Below, in pieces: positions 46,375-56,750 of a stretch of 64,000 nt of DNA (positions are counted from its first letter, which is position 1; every line of letters starts with the position of its first letter). This stretch comes from Arenibacter echinorum (GTDB lineage: Bacteria > Bacteroidota > Bacteroidia > Flavobacteriales > Flavobacteriaceae), in NCBI RefSeq assembly GCF_003259375.1, contig NZ_QLLN01000003.1, forward strand, positions 300,955-364,954, written 5' to 3'. The notes beneath the pieces are model-generated. The model saw only the letters and a program-made list of their open reading frames with translations, did not search any database and had not been told where the DNA came from. Made by a program: the position numbers and the translations under genes.

Positions 46375-46848
46375 TTTGAATATTAAAAATACGAATCTTA
46401 AATAAGGAATTCTTTATACTATCATAATAATAAATTAAATCTGTGAAAAGACTTTGAAAAGAGTAATACCGTTGAGACTTCAGGAAAATTTGATCTTATT
46501 CTGAAAGTAATATTTTATCAAGAATTGCAATTAATATAATTCATTATGGACACAATTGATTTTCATTATCGATTGTAAAAAAAACCTGCGCCGACATGGG
46601 TTTGTCAAACGCCGATCGGAAGCAATAAAAGCTCTCTTGTTAAGTGCCAATTTCCAGACTAAATTTCCCGATCCAATGATAGTCCAAACTTACTGTACAC
46701 CACAATAAAATGCCTTTTCACAACAAATCCATTTATGTAGGTATTAAAGGGTATAAATAACCGCAATATATCTAAGCGTTGTCCCGTTATAGGGTCTTTC
46801 CTACAAAGTGGATAAAATCACTTGGAATATAATATAAGGGGCAAAATC
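46375..46848. other. Divergent intergenic region upstream of the adhesin
   Basis: A 474-bp stretch between the glycosyltransferase (minus) and the adhesin (plus). It should hold both promoters. A small palindrome GTTTGTCAAAC lies near 46600. The adhesin frame can be extended to a TTG at 46822, but the signal peptide begins at the ATG at 46849. No gene was seen. Confidence 0.5.
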
Positions 46849-49800
46849 ATGATAAAATCGACCAAAAAACTACTGCTGCTAATCTTGTTGTTTAGTTTTA
46901 ATGCTTGGTATAGTACCGCTCAGGTTACTACCAGTGTGCAGAATACCAATTTCAATTCCTGTGGTAGCAACCTACCACAGACCGAACTAAATTTAGGAAA
47001 CCTGGTGCTGTCAGAAACCCTGGCCACGGATTTCGGTGCGGGAACCTTTACCTTCTACATTGAGGCTCCCTCCAATTTTGAAATTAGGGCAACTGCCTTT
47101 ACCGAAACAGGTACAGACATTAGCAGTGCATCCGTAGCCCAAGACTCGGGCAATACCTCCAGATTAATAGTTACCATAACCACTAACGGCCAAGGTTCCT
47201 TGGATGTATTTACAATAGAAAATGTAAGAATTAAACTTATACCCGGTTCAACAACCACAAACGGTACTATAAAATATTTATTGGGAGGTAACCCCAACAA
47301 GATAAACGGACTTGCAAACTACCAGACGCTTGCAAACATTTCTTTTACCGCACTCACAGGAGGAACAGGAGTTAATCAACAGGTATGTGCCATCAACGAT
47401 GTACAGAATATCAGCATAACAGGTTCCAATATTACCCAAACAAGAACTTTTGAATGGGAAAAGGATAATAACGGAACCTGGACGGCCATTGCCAATTCCA
47501 ATACGGAAATTTTAGTAGTGGACAAGCCATCATTCCCAAATGGGATTAGTAGATATCGCAGATTAACCACCTTTATGGTCAATGGGGAATCATGTACCCA
47601 GATCAGCACCACTGCAACCATTACCGTAAATGAAATATATGCCGGAAGTATCACTGATGGGACCGGTCAAAACGTTTGTGCTACCCAAATACCTGCACAA
47701 TTAAGTACCTCTGGCGATGTTGCGGTGACCCCTTCAGGAACCACAACCTATCAATGGTACAAAAACGATTCTGGCCCATGGGATATAATTTCAGGAGCAA
47801 CGGACAATTTTTATCAGCCTAGCCCTTTATCCAAAACTACTTCTTTTAAAAGAAGGGTAACCAACGTTTTAAACGGATTTAGTTGTTATAAGGAAACACC
47901 GGCAGTTTCCATAATTGTAAATTCTGCCGTGTTGGGCGGTACTGCCACCAATCAGAATATATGTTCGCTAAGCGAATTACAATTGTTAACTGTAAATAAT
48001 GGGGACAATGGTACCTATCAATGGCAAAAACGCAGCGGAACCAATTGGGTAAACATAAGTGGTGCCACACAAAGCAACTACAACGCCAGTGCCAACCTAA
48101 ATCCCGGAGTAGAAGAGTTTAGAAGGGTCACTACCATTTCTGGGGCAAGTTGTCAAGGAGTGAGTTCTGTTGCTACGATTACCTATACCAATTTTACCGT
48201 AGGAAGTATTACAGGTGCTGAAACTGTTTGTTACAATCAAGCGCCAAATACCATTACATCGGACACCAATGCCACAGGAAGTGGCACTATCTCCTATAAA
48301 TGGGAACGATTTAACGGAAGTTCCTGGACCACAATTTCTAGCGCCAGTAATGCAGATTACCAGCCAACTGCCTTAACCCAGACAACTGCCTTTAGAAGGC
48401 AGGATAACATACTCTTAAACGGTTACACCTGTTCGGATTATACCAATGAAATTGAGATCACTGTACTCGGTCAAATCAGCGGAGGAACAGCCAGCGCGGA
48501 TCAGACTATCTGTGCAGGGGAAGTACCCAATTCTATTTCTATAAGCAACGCTACAGCAGCAGGGCCCAACATAACTTATCAATGGCAATCGGCTACCACT
48601 GGTAGTTTTACAAATATTAGTGGGGAAACCAATGCTGTTTATAATTTTTCCGTAGCACCTGCAGCTACCACTAGGTATAGAAGACAAACCATAATTTCCA
48701 ATAACGCCAAAGTCTGTTTCCAGAATTCTACTGTAAGTACTGTTTTTGTAAACAGCCTTAATTTGGGAACAATTGGTAATAATCAAAATGTTTGTGCAGG
48801 ACAAGCACCCAGCACCATTATTAATGTAGGAAATACTACAGCCGCTGGTAACCTAACCTATGCATGGGAAGCCTCGACCGATAATGGGACAAGCTGGAGC
48901 CCAATAGCTTCTGCCACAGGTTCTACATATACCCCTGGAGTACTAGCAACGTCTACCAAATATAGAAGACTGGATACCACTACCCTAAACGGAAAGGTGT
49001 GTACTGGCTACACCAATGAAGTCGCCATAATTGTAGCTGGCGCTATTTCAGGTGGAGAGGGTTCTGCGAACCAAGCAATTTGTGAAGGCGAGAATCCAGC
49101 GACCATTACAGTTTCCAACGGCACTCCTGCAGGTACAGGGATTAATTTCCAGTGGTATTCGTCTACCGATAATGTCAATTACACCTTGATGAGCGGGGAA
49201 ACTGGGGAAAGCCTTAATTTTTCCACAGGATTGGCAACATCGACCTATTTTAGGCGAAATGTTACCAACACCAACAATGGCAATACTTGTGAGGCTTCCA
49301 GCCTTCCCACCTTTGTTACCCTAATTACCTTAACTGAAGGATCTATTTCACAAACCCAGACGGTTTGTGGCTCTAGCCTTGTGGCTCCAATTACAAGTAC
49401 GGCCAATGCTACTTCCAATGGAACTATAATCTATACATGGCAGAGTTCTCCGGATGGAAACACTTGGGCCGATATTGCCAATACCAATCAAGCTACTTAC
49501 ACTCCTGTAAATAATGGAGATTTACAAACCTATTATAGAAGAAAGGCAAGTTCAACATTACAAAGTATCACTTGCGAGGCCATAACCACAGCGGTTATAG
49601 TTTACGTAAATAAATTCGACAATGCTGCTGGCCATAATATCACTTTTTCATCTGGCGCAACTGGAACTACGGAGGTATGTAATGGTGGAGATCCACAGCC
49701 ATTTAGTACTAATTTTCCGTTGATTGCCTCTGGAACGGTAAGCTACCAATGGCAGATTTCCAGTGATAACATATCATTTTCAGATATTGCAGGAGCTACC

Positions 49801-52800
49801 TCGGTTAGCTATGATCCACCTGCCGTAACACAGGACAATTACTATAGAAGAATTACTACTTCTACCTTAAATGGTCTCTCCTGCAGTGTAACCAGTAATG
49901 TACTGACCATCATAAATGGAGGGAATGCCACTGGTGGTACTATTGGCACTACCAATCCTAATGGTGTATCTCCCAGCACCAATGTAGAAGTAATTTGTAA
50001 GGGGGACGATCCAAGCCTAATTGAGGAACTAACGCCCTCTACCGGACAAACATTGACCTACCAATGGTATGCCAATGGCGTTGCGATAGGTGGAGCTACA
50101 GGAATTAGTTATGACCCAACCAATATATCTTCAACTACAACCTATATTAGAACTACTACCAGCACGGATATTTCCGGGGTGGAATGTGTAGTGGATAGTA
50201 ACCCTGTAACGGTTTTGGTACCCCAAGCTGACAATCTTGGAAACAATATCACCATCTGTTATAATACCATGGCCCCAACATTGGGCAACCCTAGCGCCAT
50301 AGAAGGATTGCCCTATTTGGCTTTTAAATGGTACGAATCAAATGATGGCGCTACCTTTACTGAAATAATTGGTGCAACAAATGCAACATATACTCCTGCA
50401 GCGGCATTAACCGCCGATAAATATTATAGGAGGGATTATCAAGCTACAGTGGACTTTGTTGTATGCGCACCCTATGCTCCAAGTAATGTAATCAGAATTT
50501 TTGTCAATGATGTGGACGGAGGTACTATTTCAGGCGAACAAAAAATTTGTTTCGGGGATGATCCCGCTATCTTGGGAAATACCGTAGACGGAACTGCGGA
50601 GGGAGTATTAAAATATCAATGGTACTCTTCAGTGGATAACAGTAACTGGGGTATGATTAATGGAGCTGTAAACAGCACTTATGACCCACAGGCCGGTAAT
50701 TTTCCAACGACCTACTTTAAGAGGACGGCATCTTCAACCCTTAACAGTGTAGTCTGTACGGAAGATAGTAATACTATAGTTGTACAGGTTACAGAGCAAT
50801 TGTTGCCCGGAACCCTTGTGAACGACCAGACCATATGCGAAGGTTTTGTGCCGGGAGCCTTGACCGTAACCGGTGGCAGTACCTATGTAGACCAGACCTA
50901 TGACTGGTATTCCTCGCCAAATGGTACAACCTGGACAGATATCGCTGTGCATAGTGCCTCCTATACACCTCCGGTCCCAACAACTACCATGTATTATAAG
51001 CGGACTATTACAAGAACCAGTTTGGTAGACCAGACTTGTATAGTGGAGACCAACCCTATAAAAGTTACCCTTAATGATGTTTATGCCGGTAAAATAACGG
51101 ACAATCAATCGGTTTGCGAGGGAACTCAGCCTTTAGCCATCGTGGAACAGGAATCGGCCACAGGTGCAGGAGTACTGACCTATCAGTGGTGGTCTTCCCC
51201 TGACAATCAAACTTATACTGCCGTAGCCGGTGCCACACAGCCAAATTATACTCCCCCAAGTAACCTCACTACCTCCACCTACTTTAAAAGAGTAGTTACC
51301 AGTACGGTGAACGGTATGGCCTGTGCGGATGAAACTTCGCCAAAAATTGTAACCGTAATACCTTATGCCATCATAAATAATGATGCCATTATTGCCAATG
51401 ATATTAGCAATGTGAGCTGTAATGGAGGAAATGATGGAAGTATTGTAATACCCAACTCCAGAATCACTGGAGGTAATACGGCCCAGAAGCAAATCAATAC
51501 CATTTCCCTTTTTGGCACTCCAACTTTAGGCAATACCTATAGTATACTAATTGATGGGAAGGTCTATGATCACCAAGTTACCTTGAACGGCATTAATCAG
51601 CCACAGGATAATAATGAGGTGGCCGCCGCACTAGTTCAGAAAATCAATACGGCAACAGGACCCAATTTGAGCTCTGTCGTGGCCACAAGCAGTTTCAATG
51701 AAATTGCCTTGACCGCCAAAGTTGCTGGTATTGGGTTTACGGCATATGTTAGTACTGGATCCGACCCAAATGTCAGTTCATCCAACGTAATTACTCAACC
51801 AAATTCGGTTGCAAATACTTATGTATGGTCCAAAATAGGTGATAACAGCTTTACGGCCTCTACCTTAAGCATAAGCAATCTTACTGCCGGAGCATACCAA
51901 TTAACGGTTTACAATGAATTCTGCGGAACCACGTCGTCTCCGTTTATAGTATCTGAACCCGAGGTATTGACATTGAATATTGGGGATACCTGTAATACGG
52001 CCATTACAGCTTATAGCACTGGAGGTATTGCGCCTTTCACCTTTACGCTCACAAGGCCCAACGGAACAACCCTGGTACAGACATCCAACAATCCAAATAT
52101 TACCTATACCAATTTAACCGGTGGAGCTATTTACAACATAAGTGTACAGGATGCCTCTTGCGGAATACAGGAATCGCAATCCGTCACCTTGCCAATGGGA
52201 CTGCAATTTAATCAAGCTTCCGTAGTAGTGGATAATGCCACTTGTTATGGCCAAAATGATGGTAGCATTAGCTTAAACATTGGAGCTACAACTGTAACCG
52301 GAGGCTATCCTCCTTATAACTTTAGTTGGACAGGCCCCAATAATGCCAACTTTACCACAGAAAATATTACCAACTTGGCACCGGGGGTATATGTACTATC
52401 CGTAACTGACCAACTTGGTTGTTCAGCAACTTATACTGCGAATGTGGCTTCAAAAGCACAATTGGAAATCAGTAGCGTGCAGGTTATCAACCAGCAGTTA
52501 CAATGTGCTGGTGATGCCAATGCCGAAATAAGTATACAAATAAGTTCTGATCCTAGCAGTCAGTTACAAATAAACTGGTACAAAAACGGAACAAGTTATT
52601 CTACCAACAACACCAGTCTTACCAATCTGAGTGGAGGTAGCTACGAAGTGGTAATTATCGATACCAATAGTGATGCAAATACACCATGTACCGTTAGACA
52701 GACATTTGTCATTACGGCTCCAACAGTATTTAGTGCTACAGAGGTAACTAGTGGTAACACAACTTGTGTGGATGCCAGTACCGGAAGGGATTTTACTTTT

Positions 52801-54372
52801 AGGGTTCAGGGAGGTACATCACCTTTTCAATATACTTTGGACGGAGGGACTCCTGTTATCTTCAGTAGTACCCAAACCACAATTAGCGCACTTTCCAATG
52901 ACAGTCATGTTATAGAGGTAACCGATGCCAACCAATGTGTTGTACAAACGTTTACCATGGATAGTTATGAGGCCATGGATTATACCGGCGCGAAATCTTA
53001 CACTATTCCACCTTGTGAAGCTGATTATGCATTTAGCCTGAATACCAATTTAATTACTGGTGGAAAACCTTTTGTAGACGGAAGTAACAACCCATACTAT
53101 TTTTATGATTGGAGAGGTCCCAATAATTTTGTGGCCCAGGACATTACTAGTTTTGATGCGGTGCCAGGCTCATATTGGTTGACCATAACCGATAGTAATG
53201 ACTGTTCTTCCGAAGAAATTGAGTTTACCTTTAATACTACCTATACACCTATTGTTGTAAACAGGACAATAACTCCGGTAAGCTGTGGAGCTACCAACGA
53301 CGGAGCCATTTCCATTACCGTAAGCGGTGGTTTAAGACCGTATAGTATTACATGGGAAAAAGAAACGGCCGGTACAGCGAATAATCCTGATCCAGTGTTT
53401 ACGCCTTTCGGTCAAAACATAACGCAATTGAGCGGATTGGAAGAAGGAAGGTTAAGACTTACCATTACCAGTAATATTAATGGTTGTACCAATGCCGATC
53501 CAGCCTATTATTATAGGGAAATTATTACCATTAATAAAGCGGAATCGCTTCAGCTAATAGACGGACCTTATTTGGATCAGTCACTTTGTTTGGGCAATCC
53601 CGGAAGTATTTCGGTATCGGTTTTCAATAGTCAACCAGGCAACCTAAGCTTTTACTATGAAGGTGCCCTAGTGCCATCCGTAAAAACAGGTACCAATACT
53701 TATTCTGTTCAAATTGGAAATCCATTGGATAACGCCACCCTTAGTGTTGTAAATGACCAAGGATGTGGAATTACAATGCCTATAAGTTCTGGGGTAACAG
53801 ACCCTTCGTTTGCCTTTAGTTCGGACGAATTTGAAATTACAGGTCTATTGATGGCCAAGGAAGATATTCGCTTCAGTATAACCAGTGAGGCGGGATATGG
53901 CAATGCTTCCTGGGATTTTGGAGATGGAAGTCCCGTAATTAACGTTGATCCGGAAGTAGACGGTGTTATGACCACACATATATATAGTTATCCTGGTATT
54001 TTTACTACCACCCTAACTTTATATAATGAGGAAGGTTGTAGTAAAACTGTTCAACAGGACGTGCAGGTGGGTAACGGCTATGACGTAATGTTCCCTAATG
54101 TATTCTCTGCCAATGCGGATGGAATAAACGATTATTTCCAAGGCGAATTTACCGGTATAGCCTCGTTTACCTTTCAAATTTATGATATGTGGGGCTCATT
54201 GGTGTTTAGCGTGGCCTATGACTTTGATTCAATGCCCGTAAATTGGGGTTGGAACGGCAATTACAGTTCGGGAAAACCTTATAAAAACACTTCCTTCAGA
54301 TATCTGTTTGTAGGAACAACGAAAGACAACAACCAAATAACCAAAACTGGCGAAGCCTCAATATTAAGATAG
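46849..54372 (+). CDS. Giant gliding-motility/T9SS adhesin with tandem modules (SprB-like)
   Basis: A 2507-aa cell-surface protein. The signal peptide is about residues 1-25 (ending YSTAQ); a longer TTG start at 46822 would spoil it. Order: a beta-rich N-terminal domain (about 25-170); 14 tandem modules of about 95 aa (about 171-1508), each with a Cys in the first strand and one near the end; about six SprB-like repeats (about 1509-2240; VSCNGGNDGSI, ATCYGQNDGSIS, VSCGATNDGAIS), the first interrupted by an extra about 110-aa domain (about 1545-1654); a PKD-like domain (about 2340-2400; WDFGDGSP); and a gliding-motility C-terminal secretion domain (about 2410-2507; FPNVFSANADGINDYF), the type B signal for type IX secretion. 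The sprF-like gene follows after 2 bp. Likely an adhesin moved along the surface during gliding. Confidence 0.93.
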   Translation: MIKSTKKLLLLILLFSFNAWYSTAQVTTSVQNTNFNSCGSNLPQTELNLGNLVLSETLATDFGAGTFTFYIEAPSNFEIRATAFTETGTDISSASVAQDSGNTSRLIVTITTNGQGSLDVFTIENVRIKLIPGSTTTNGTIKYLLGGNPNKINGLANYQTLANISFTALTGGTGVNQQVCAINDVQNISITGSNITQTRTFEWEKDNNGTWTAIANSNTEILVVDKPSFPNGISRYRRLTTFMVNGESCTQISTTATITVNEIYAGSITDGTGQNVCATQIPAQLSTSGDVAVTPSGTTTYQWYKNDSGPWDIISGATDNFYQPSPLSKTTSFKRRVTNVLNGFSCYKETPAVSIIVNSAVLGGTATNQNICSLSELQLLTVNNGDNGTYQWQKRSGTNWVNISGATQSNYNASANLNPGVEEFRRVTTISGASCQGVSSVATITYTNFTVGSITGAETVCYNQAPNTITSDTNATGSGTISYKWERFNGSSWTTISSASNADYQPTALTQTTAFRRQDNILLNGYTCSDYTNEIEITVLGQISGGTASADQTICAGEVPNSISISNATAAGPNITYQWQSATTGSFTNISGETNAVYNFSVAPAATTRYRRQTIISNNAKVCFQNSTVSTVFVNSLNLGTIGNNQNVCAGQAPSTIINVGNTTAAGNLTYAWEASTDNGTSWSPIASATGSTYTPGVLATSTKYRRLDTTTLNGKVCTGYTNEVAIIVAGAISGGEGSANQAICEGENPATITVSNGTPAGTGINFQWYSSTDNVNYTLMSGETGESLNFSTGLATSTYFRRNVTNTNNGNTCEASSLPTFVTLITLTEGSISQTQTVCGSSLVAPITSTANATSNGTIIYTWQSSPDGNTWADIANTNQATYTPVNNGDLQTYYRRKASSTLQSITCEAITTAVIVYVNKFDNAAGHNITFSSGATGTTEVCNGGDPQPFSTNFPLIASGTVSYQWQISSDNISFSDIAGATSVSYDPPAVTQDNYYRRITTSTLNGLSCSVTSNVLTIINGGNATGGTIGTTNPNGVSPSTNVEVICKGDDPSLIEELTPSTGQTLTYQWYANGVAIGGATGISYDPTNISSTTTYIRTTTSTDISGVECVVDSNPVTVLVPQADNLGNNITICYNTMAPTLGNPSAIEGLPYLAFKWYESNDGATFTEIIGATNATYTPAAALTADKYYRRDYQATVDFVVCAPYAPSNVIRIFVNDVDGGTISGEQKICFGDDPAILGNTVDGTAEGVLKYQWYSSVDNSNWGMINGAVNSTYDPQAGNFPTTYFKRTASSTLNSVVCTEDSNTIVVQVTEQLLPGTLVNDQTICEGFVPGALTVTGGSTYVDQTYDWYSSPNGTTWTDIAVHSASYTPPVPTTTMYYKRTITRTSLVDQTCIVETNPIKVTLNDVYAGKITDNQSVCEGTQPLAIVEQESATGAGVLTYQWWSSPDNQTYTAVAGATQPNYTPPSNLTTSTYFKRVVTSTVNGMACADETSPKIVTVIPYAIINNDAIIANDISNVSCNGGNDGSIVIPNSRITGGNTAQKQINTISLFGTPTLGNTYSILIDGKVYDHQVTLNGINQPQDNNEVAAALVQKINTATGPNLSSVVATSSFNEIALTAKVAGIGFTAYVSTGSDPNVSSSNVITQPNSVANTYVWSKIGDNSFTASTLSISNLTAGAYQLTVYNEFCGTTSSPFIVSEPEVLTLNIGDTCNTAITAYSTGGIAPFTFTLTRPNGTTLVQTSNNPNITYTNLTGGAIYNISVQDASCGIQESQSVTLPMGLQFNQASVVVDNATCYGQNDGSISLNIGATTVTGGYPPYNFSWTGPNNANFTTENITNLAPGVYVLSVTDQLGCSATYTANVASKAQLEISSVQVINQQLQCAGDANAEISIQISSDPSSQLQINWYKNGTSYSTNNTSLTNLSGGSYEVVIIDTNSDANTPCTVRQTFVITAPTVFSATEVTSGNTTCVDASTGRDFTFRVQGGTSPFQYTLDGGTPVIFSSTQTTISALSNDSHVIEVTDANQCVVQTFTMDSYEAMDYTGAKSYTIPPCEADYAFSLNTNLITGGKPFVDGSNNPYYFYDWRGPNNFVAQDITSFDAVPGSYWLTITDSNDCSSEEIEFTFNTTYTPIVVNRTITPVSCGATNDGAISITVSGGLRPYSITWEKETAGTANNPDPVFTPFGQNITQLSGLEEGRLRLTITSNINGCTNADPAYYYREIITINKAESLQLIDGPYLDQSLCLGNPGSISVSVFNSQPGNLSFYYEGALVPSVKTGTNTYSVQIGNPLDNATLSVVNDQGCGITMPISSGVTDPSFAFSSDEFEITGLLMAKEDIRFSITSEAGYGNASWDFGDGSPVINVDPEVDGVMTTHIYSYPGIFTTTLTLYNEEGCSKTVQQDVQVGNGYDVMFPNVFSANADGINDYFQGEFTGIASFTFQIYDMWGSLVFSVAYDFDSMPVNWGWNGNYSSGKPYKNTSFRYLFVGTTKDNNQITKTGEASILR
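47361..51372 (+). repeat. Array of 14 tandem about 95-residue modules in the adhesin
   Basis: Each module reads roughly: I.G.Q.VC.G..P..I......G...Y.WQ.S.DN..W..I.GAT...Y.P.....T.YYRR......NG..C......I.V. The two Cys (one in the opening strand, one after YRR) could form a disulfide within each immunoglobulin-like module. The modules are diverged at the DNA level, so the array is old and not a recent slippage product. About 4.0 kb in all. Confidence 0.85.
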
Positions 54373-54374
54373 AG

Positions 54375-55373
54375 ATGAAGAAACTTAATCTAATAACCCT
54401 ACTAATAGTTCTTATTACGTTGGGGGCCAACGCTCAGGAAAAATTTGTGAACAACCTAAGCAAGGTGCCGGCTTCCTTGAACCCTAGTTTTCATGCTTTT
54501 AAAGATAAGACCAGGATAGGCGTCTTGGCCGAATTTGCCAGCCAAAGTCAGGGAAACCAATCCCAGCATAAATATGCCTTTGGCTCAACGGCCTTTGAAG
54601 AATACAATTTTCAACTGGGCGTAGATCTGTTTAACAATAACCTGAACAATTCAGGATTTAATTATACTTCTGCTGCATTGAGCTATATGTACAAATTGGT
54701 TTTAAAGAACGATTGGATCCTATATCCCGGAATTACTGCGGCGTATAGCAATTACCGATACGATTTTAACAATCTTACCTTTCAGGACCAGATAAACATC
54801 TTTACGGGCCAAATTAGTGCCAATACCATAGATCCCATTACAGCCTCTGAAAATGTTGGCTATTTGGATATGGGGGCATCCGTTTTAATACATAACGATA
54901 TAAATACACTTTTTGGGCTATCCCTTAAACATTTGAATCAACCACGAATATCTTCCAGGCAAAGCGAAAATAATGTGAATTTAAACATGCTCATTTCAGG
55001 GCAGTTTGGTTATGAATTGGACATCAATAAATATGGGCAGGCCAAATTGCCGGAGCATTCCTATTTATATCTATTTAATGCAGTGTCCTTGCAAGGTCCG
55101 AATACTAGATTGGATTTCTATCAGGATGTTACGTTGGGCAACTTTAGTATAGGGGTAAATGAGCATCTTAGCTATTTGGAGAATGCATCTTTTTCCGAAA
55201 TAGGATTTGCTACAAGCCTTACCTTGGAAACATTTGAATTTGGGTTGAACTATAGATTACCCTTTGGAGGGGAAGCCAAACAATATATTCCCAACTCCTT
55301 GGAATTATTTTTGGTCTTTGATATATCTCGATTTAAAGAGCGAGGTAGATCTGACTACAGTAAGTTTTATTAA
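54375..55373 (+). CDS. PorP/SprF family outer-membrane protein
   Basis: A 332-aa outer-membrane beta-barrel protein with a signal peptide (about 1-20, ending GANAQ). Typical PorP/SprF features: FVNNLSKVPASLNPSF after the signal, mid-protein YKLVLKNDWILYPGITAAYSNYRYD, and a C-terminal end LFLVFDISRFKERGRSDYSKFY. These proteins accompany one specific large T9SS substrate and are needed for its secretion or attachment; the partner here is the adhesin, whose stop is 2 bp upstream. A strong terminator follows. A second copy of its last 23 codons occurs at 56751-56822. Confidence 0.93.
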   Translation: MKKLNLITLLIVLITLGANAQEKFVNNLSKVPASLNPSFHAFKDKTRIGVLAEFASQSQGNQSQHKYAFGSTAFEEYNFQLGVDLFNNNLNNSGFNYTSAALSYMYKLVLKNDWILYPGITAAYSNYRYDFNNLTFQDQINIFTGQISANTIDPITASENVGYLDMGASVLIHNDINTLFGLSLKHLNQPRISSRQSENNVNLNMLISGQFGYELDINKYGQAKLPEHSYLYLFNAVSLQGPNTRLDFYQDVTLGNFSIGVNEHLSYLENASFSEIGFATSLTLETFEFGLNYRLPFGGEAKQYIPNSLELFLVFDISRFKERGRSDYSKFY

Positions 55374-55731
55374 CTGATACCTAATAATATTGCAAAACCC
55401 TCAACAAAAGTTGGGGGTTTTATTTTTGTTAGCAAAACGCATAAATGGATTGTAAATTAACACTTCCTAAACTTGAGGATAGATGGTTAATAAATGTAGT
55501 CCTTATGGAATATTGCGGGTTTTCAACTTAAAAACTTTGTAGAATACTCGATGAATACCATAAAGTATTAACTTCAACAAAAAATAAGAATTGGTAATAG
55601 TTAATGAACAAACTACTTCCTAGTCATGGAGCAAGGTTTATTTTATTAACTTGATAAATTCCATTATTAAAAAGTAAGGCCTATTCAACCTGCTTTACAT
55701 ACAAGTATGTAGCATTAACCAAGATTCCTAT
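55374..55731. other. Intergenic region between the sprF-like gene and the GH43-like gene
   Basis: 358 bp holding the sprF terminator (55394-55428) and, in its later part, AT-rich sequence with no ORF of note. It is bounded on the other side by the GH43-like gene; the sprF-like 3' stub beyond that gene marks a rearrangement in this area. Confidence 0.5.
55394..55428 (+). terminator. Rho-independent terminator of the adhesin-sprF operon
   Basis: A 12-bp stem (AAAACCCTCAAC at 55394-55405 and GTTGGGGGTTTT at 55410-55421, one G-T pair) with the loop AAAA, followed by a T-rich tail. It begins 20 bp after the sprF-like stop. Confidence 0.88.
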
Positions 55732-56718
55732 ATGAAATTCAAATTCCTTGTATCAATATTTGTTTTAATTGTACAAACACAATTTTATGGCCAAAAGGAC
55801 CTCTTGGTGCCAATTCAGGCCAATGAATATGTACTTGTGTATAAACCGGACGGGGACTATTTTTTTGGGCCCAATACCCCCAACTTAAAGCAAGGGAAAT
55901 GGTATGATGAATGGGTACCCAACGACCATACTTTTGTGAAGGCCGATGACGGCAATTGGCACATTTTTGGAATTACACATCCGATAGTAAAAACCAAACC
56001 GCTGAACAAAGGTATTCACGAAGGGGAATATGCGTCCTTTCATGCGGTTTCATCTACCACTAATTTTAAAGGATCGATCAAGGAGCACCACTACAATGAT
56101 TTGCCCAAAATACTAACACCAAAAGATCGACCTGGTGAAATACCCCAAAACCATGCACCTTATATTATTAGAAAGGATGGACTTTATCAAATGGTCTACG
56201 GCCACAGTCCAATTCGATTGGCGGTGTCATCCAACTTGTACGATTGGGAAACCAAAGGGGAACTATTTGCAGATCCGGATGGAGCCCGCGATCCTAATTT
56301 ATTATTATATAACGGAACATACTATTTAACTTATTGTTCCATTAAAAGTGTGCGAATGGTTACTTCAAAAGATTTGATACATTGGAGTACACCTATGACT
56401 ATTCTTAAAACCAATAAGTTCGACCCTGAATCACCCACATTAATTTTTCACAACAACACTTTTTACCTGTTTGTATGTGCATGGGAAGATGATTGGGATG
56501 GCAGGGATATTCAGGGGGCCTATACCCATAAGGCATATGTATATAACTCGGATGACCTGACCGATTTTGGCACTGATAATGAAAAAGAAATTACTATTCT
56601 AAATTCGCATGCCCCTGAAATCTTTCAGGGAGAGGATGGACAGTGGTATATTTCCAGTGCAGAGTGGCCTAAGAGAGGGGTAAGTATTGATAAACTTGTA
56701 TGGATGAAACAACAGTAA
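55732..56718 (+). CDS. Exported GH43/GH32-fold glycosidase-like protein
   Basis: A 328-aa protein with a signal peptide (about 1-20, ending FYGQ). The sequence follows the five-bladed propeller pattern of GH43/GH32/GH68: HAPYIIRKDGLYQMVYGHSP, SSNLYDWETKG, DPDGARDPNLLLYNGTYYLTYC, SKDLIHWSTP, and a final SHAPEIFQGEDGQWYISSA. Candidate catalytic acids are Asp in GARDPN and Glu in FDPESP or HAPEIF. A specific family or substrate (arabinan, fructan, xylan) cannot be assigned. It has its own promoter region and lies between the adhesin-sprF operon and an sprF gene stub, so it may have been inserted there. Confidence 0.78.
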   Translation: MKFKFLVSIFVLIVQTQFYGQKDLLVPIQANEYVLVYKPDGDYFFGPNTPNLKQGKWYDEWVPNDHTFVKADDGNWHIFGITHPIVKTKPLNKGIHEGEYASFHAVSSTTNFKGSIKEHHYNDLPKILTPKDRPGEIPQNHAPYIIRKDGLYQMVYGHSPIRLAVSSNLYDWETKGELFADPDGARDPNLLLYNGTYYLTYCSIKSVRMVTSKDLIHWSTPMTILKTNKFDPESPTLIFHNNTFYLFVCAWEDDWDGRDIQGAYTHKAYVYNSDDLTDFGTDNEKEITILNSHAPEIFQGEDGQWYISSAEWPKRGVSIDKLVWMKQQ

Positions 56719-56750
56719 ATTCCATCAATAAATGTATAAGAGTGCCTACT

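Noticed and set aside
46822-46848. TTG-started extension of the adhesin
   Set aside because: It adds nine polar residues before a good signal peptide; the ATG at 46849 is the better start.
47361-51372. CRISPR or recent tandem DNA duplication
   Set aside because: The period is about 290 bp, in frame and strongly diverged in DNA sequence, so these are protein modules, not a CRISPR or slippage array.
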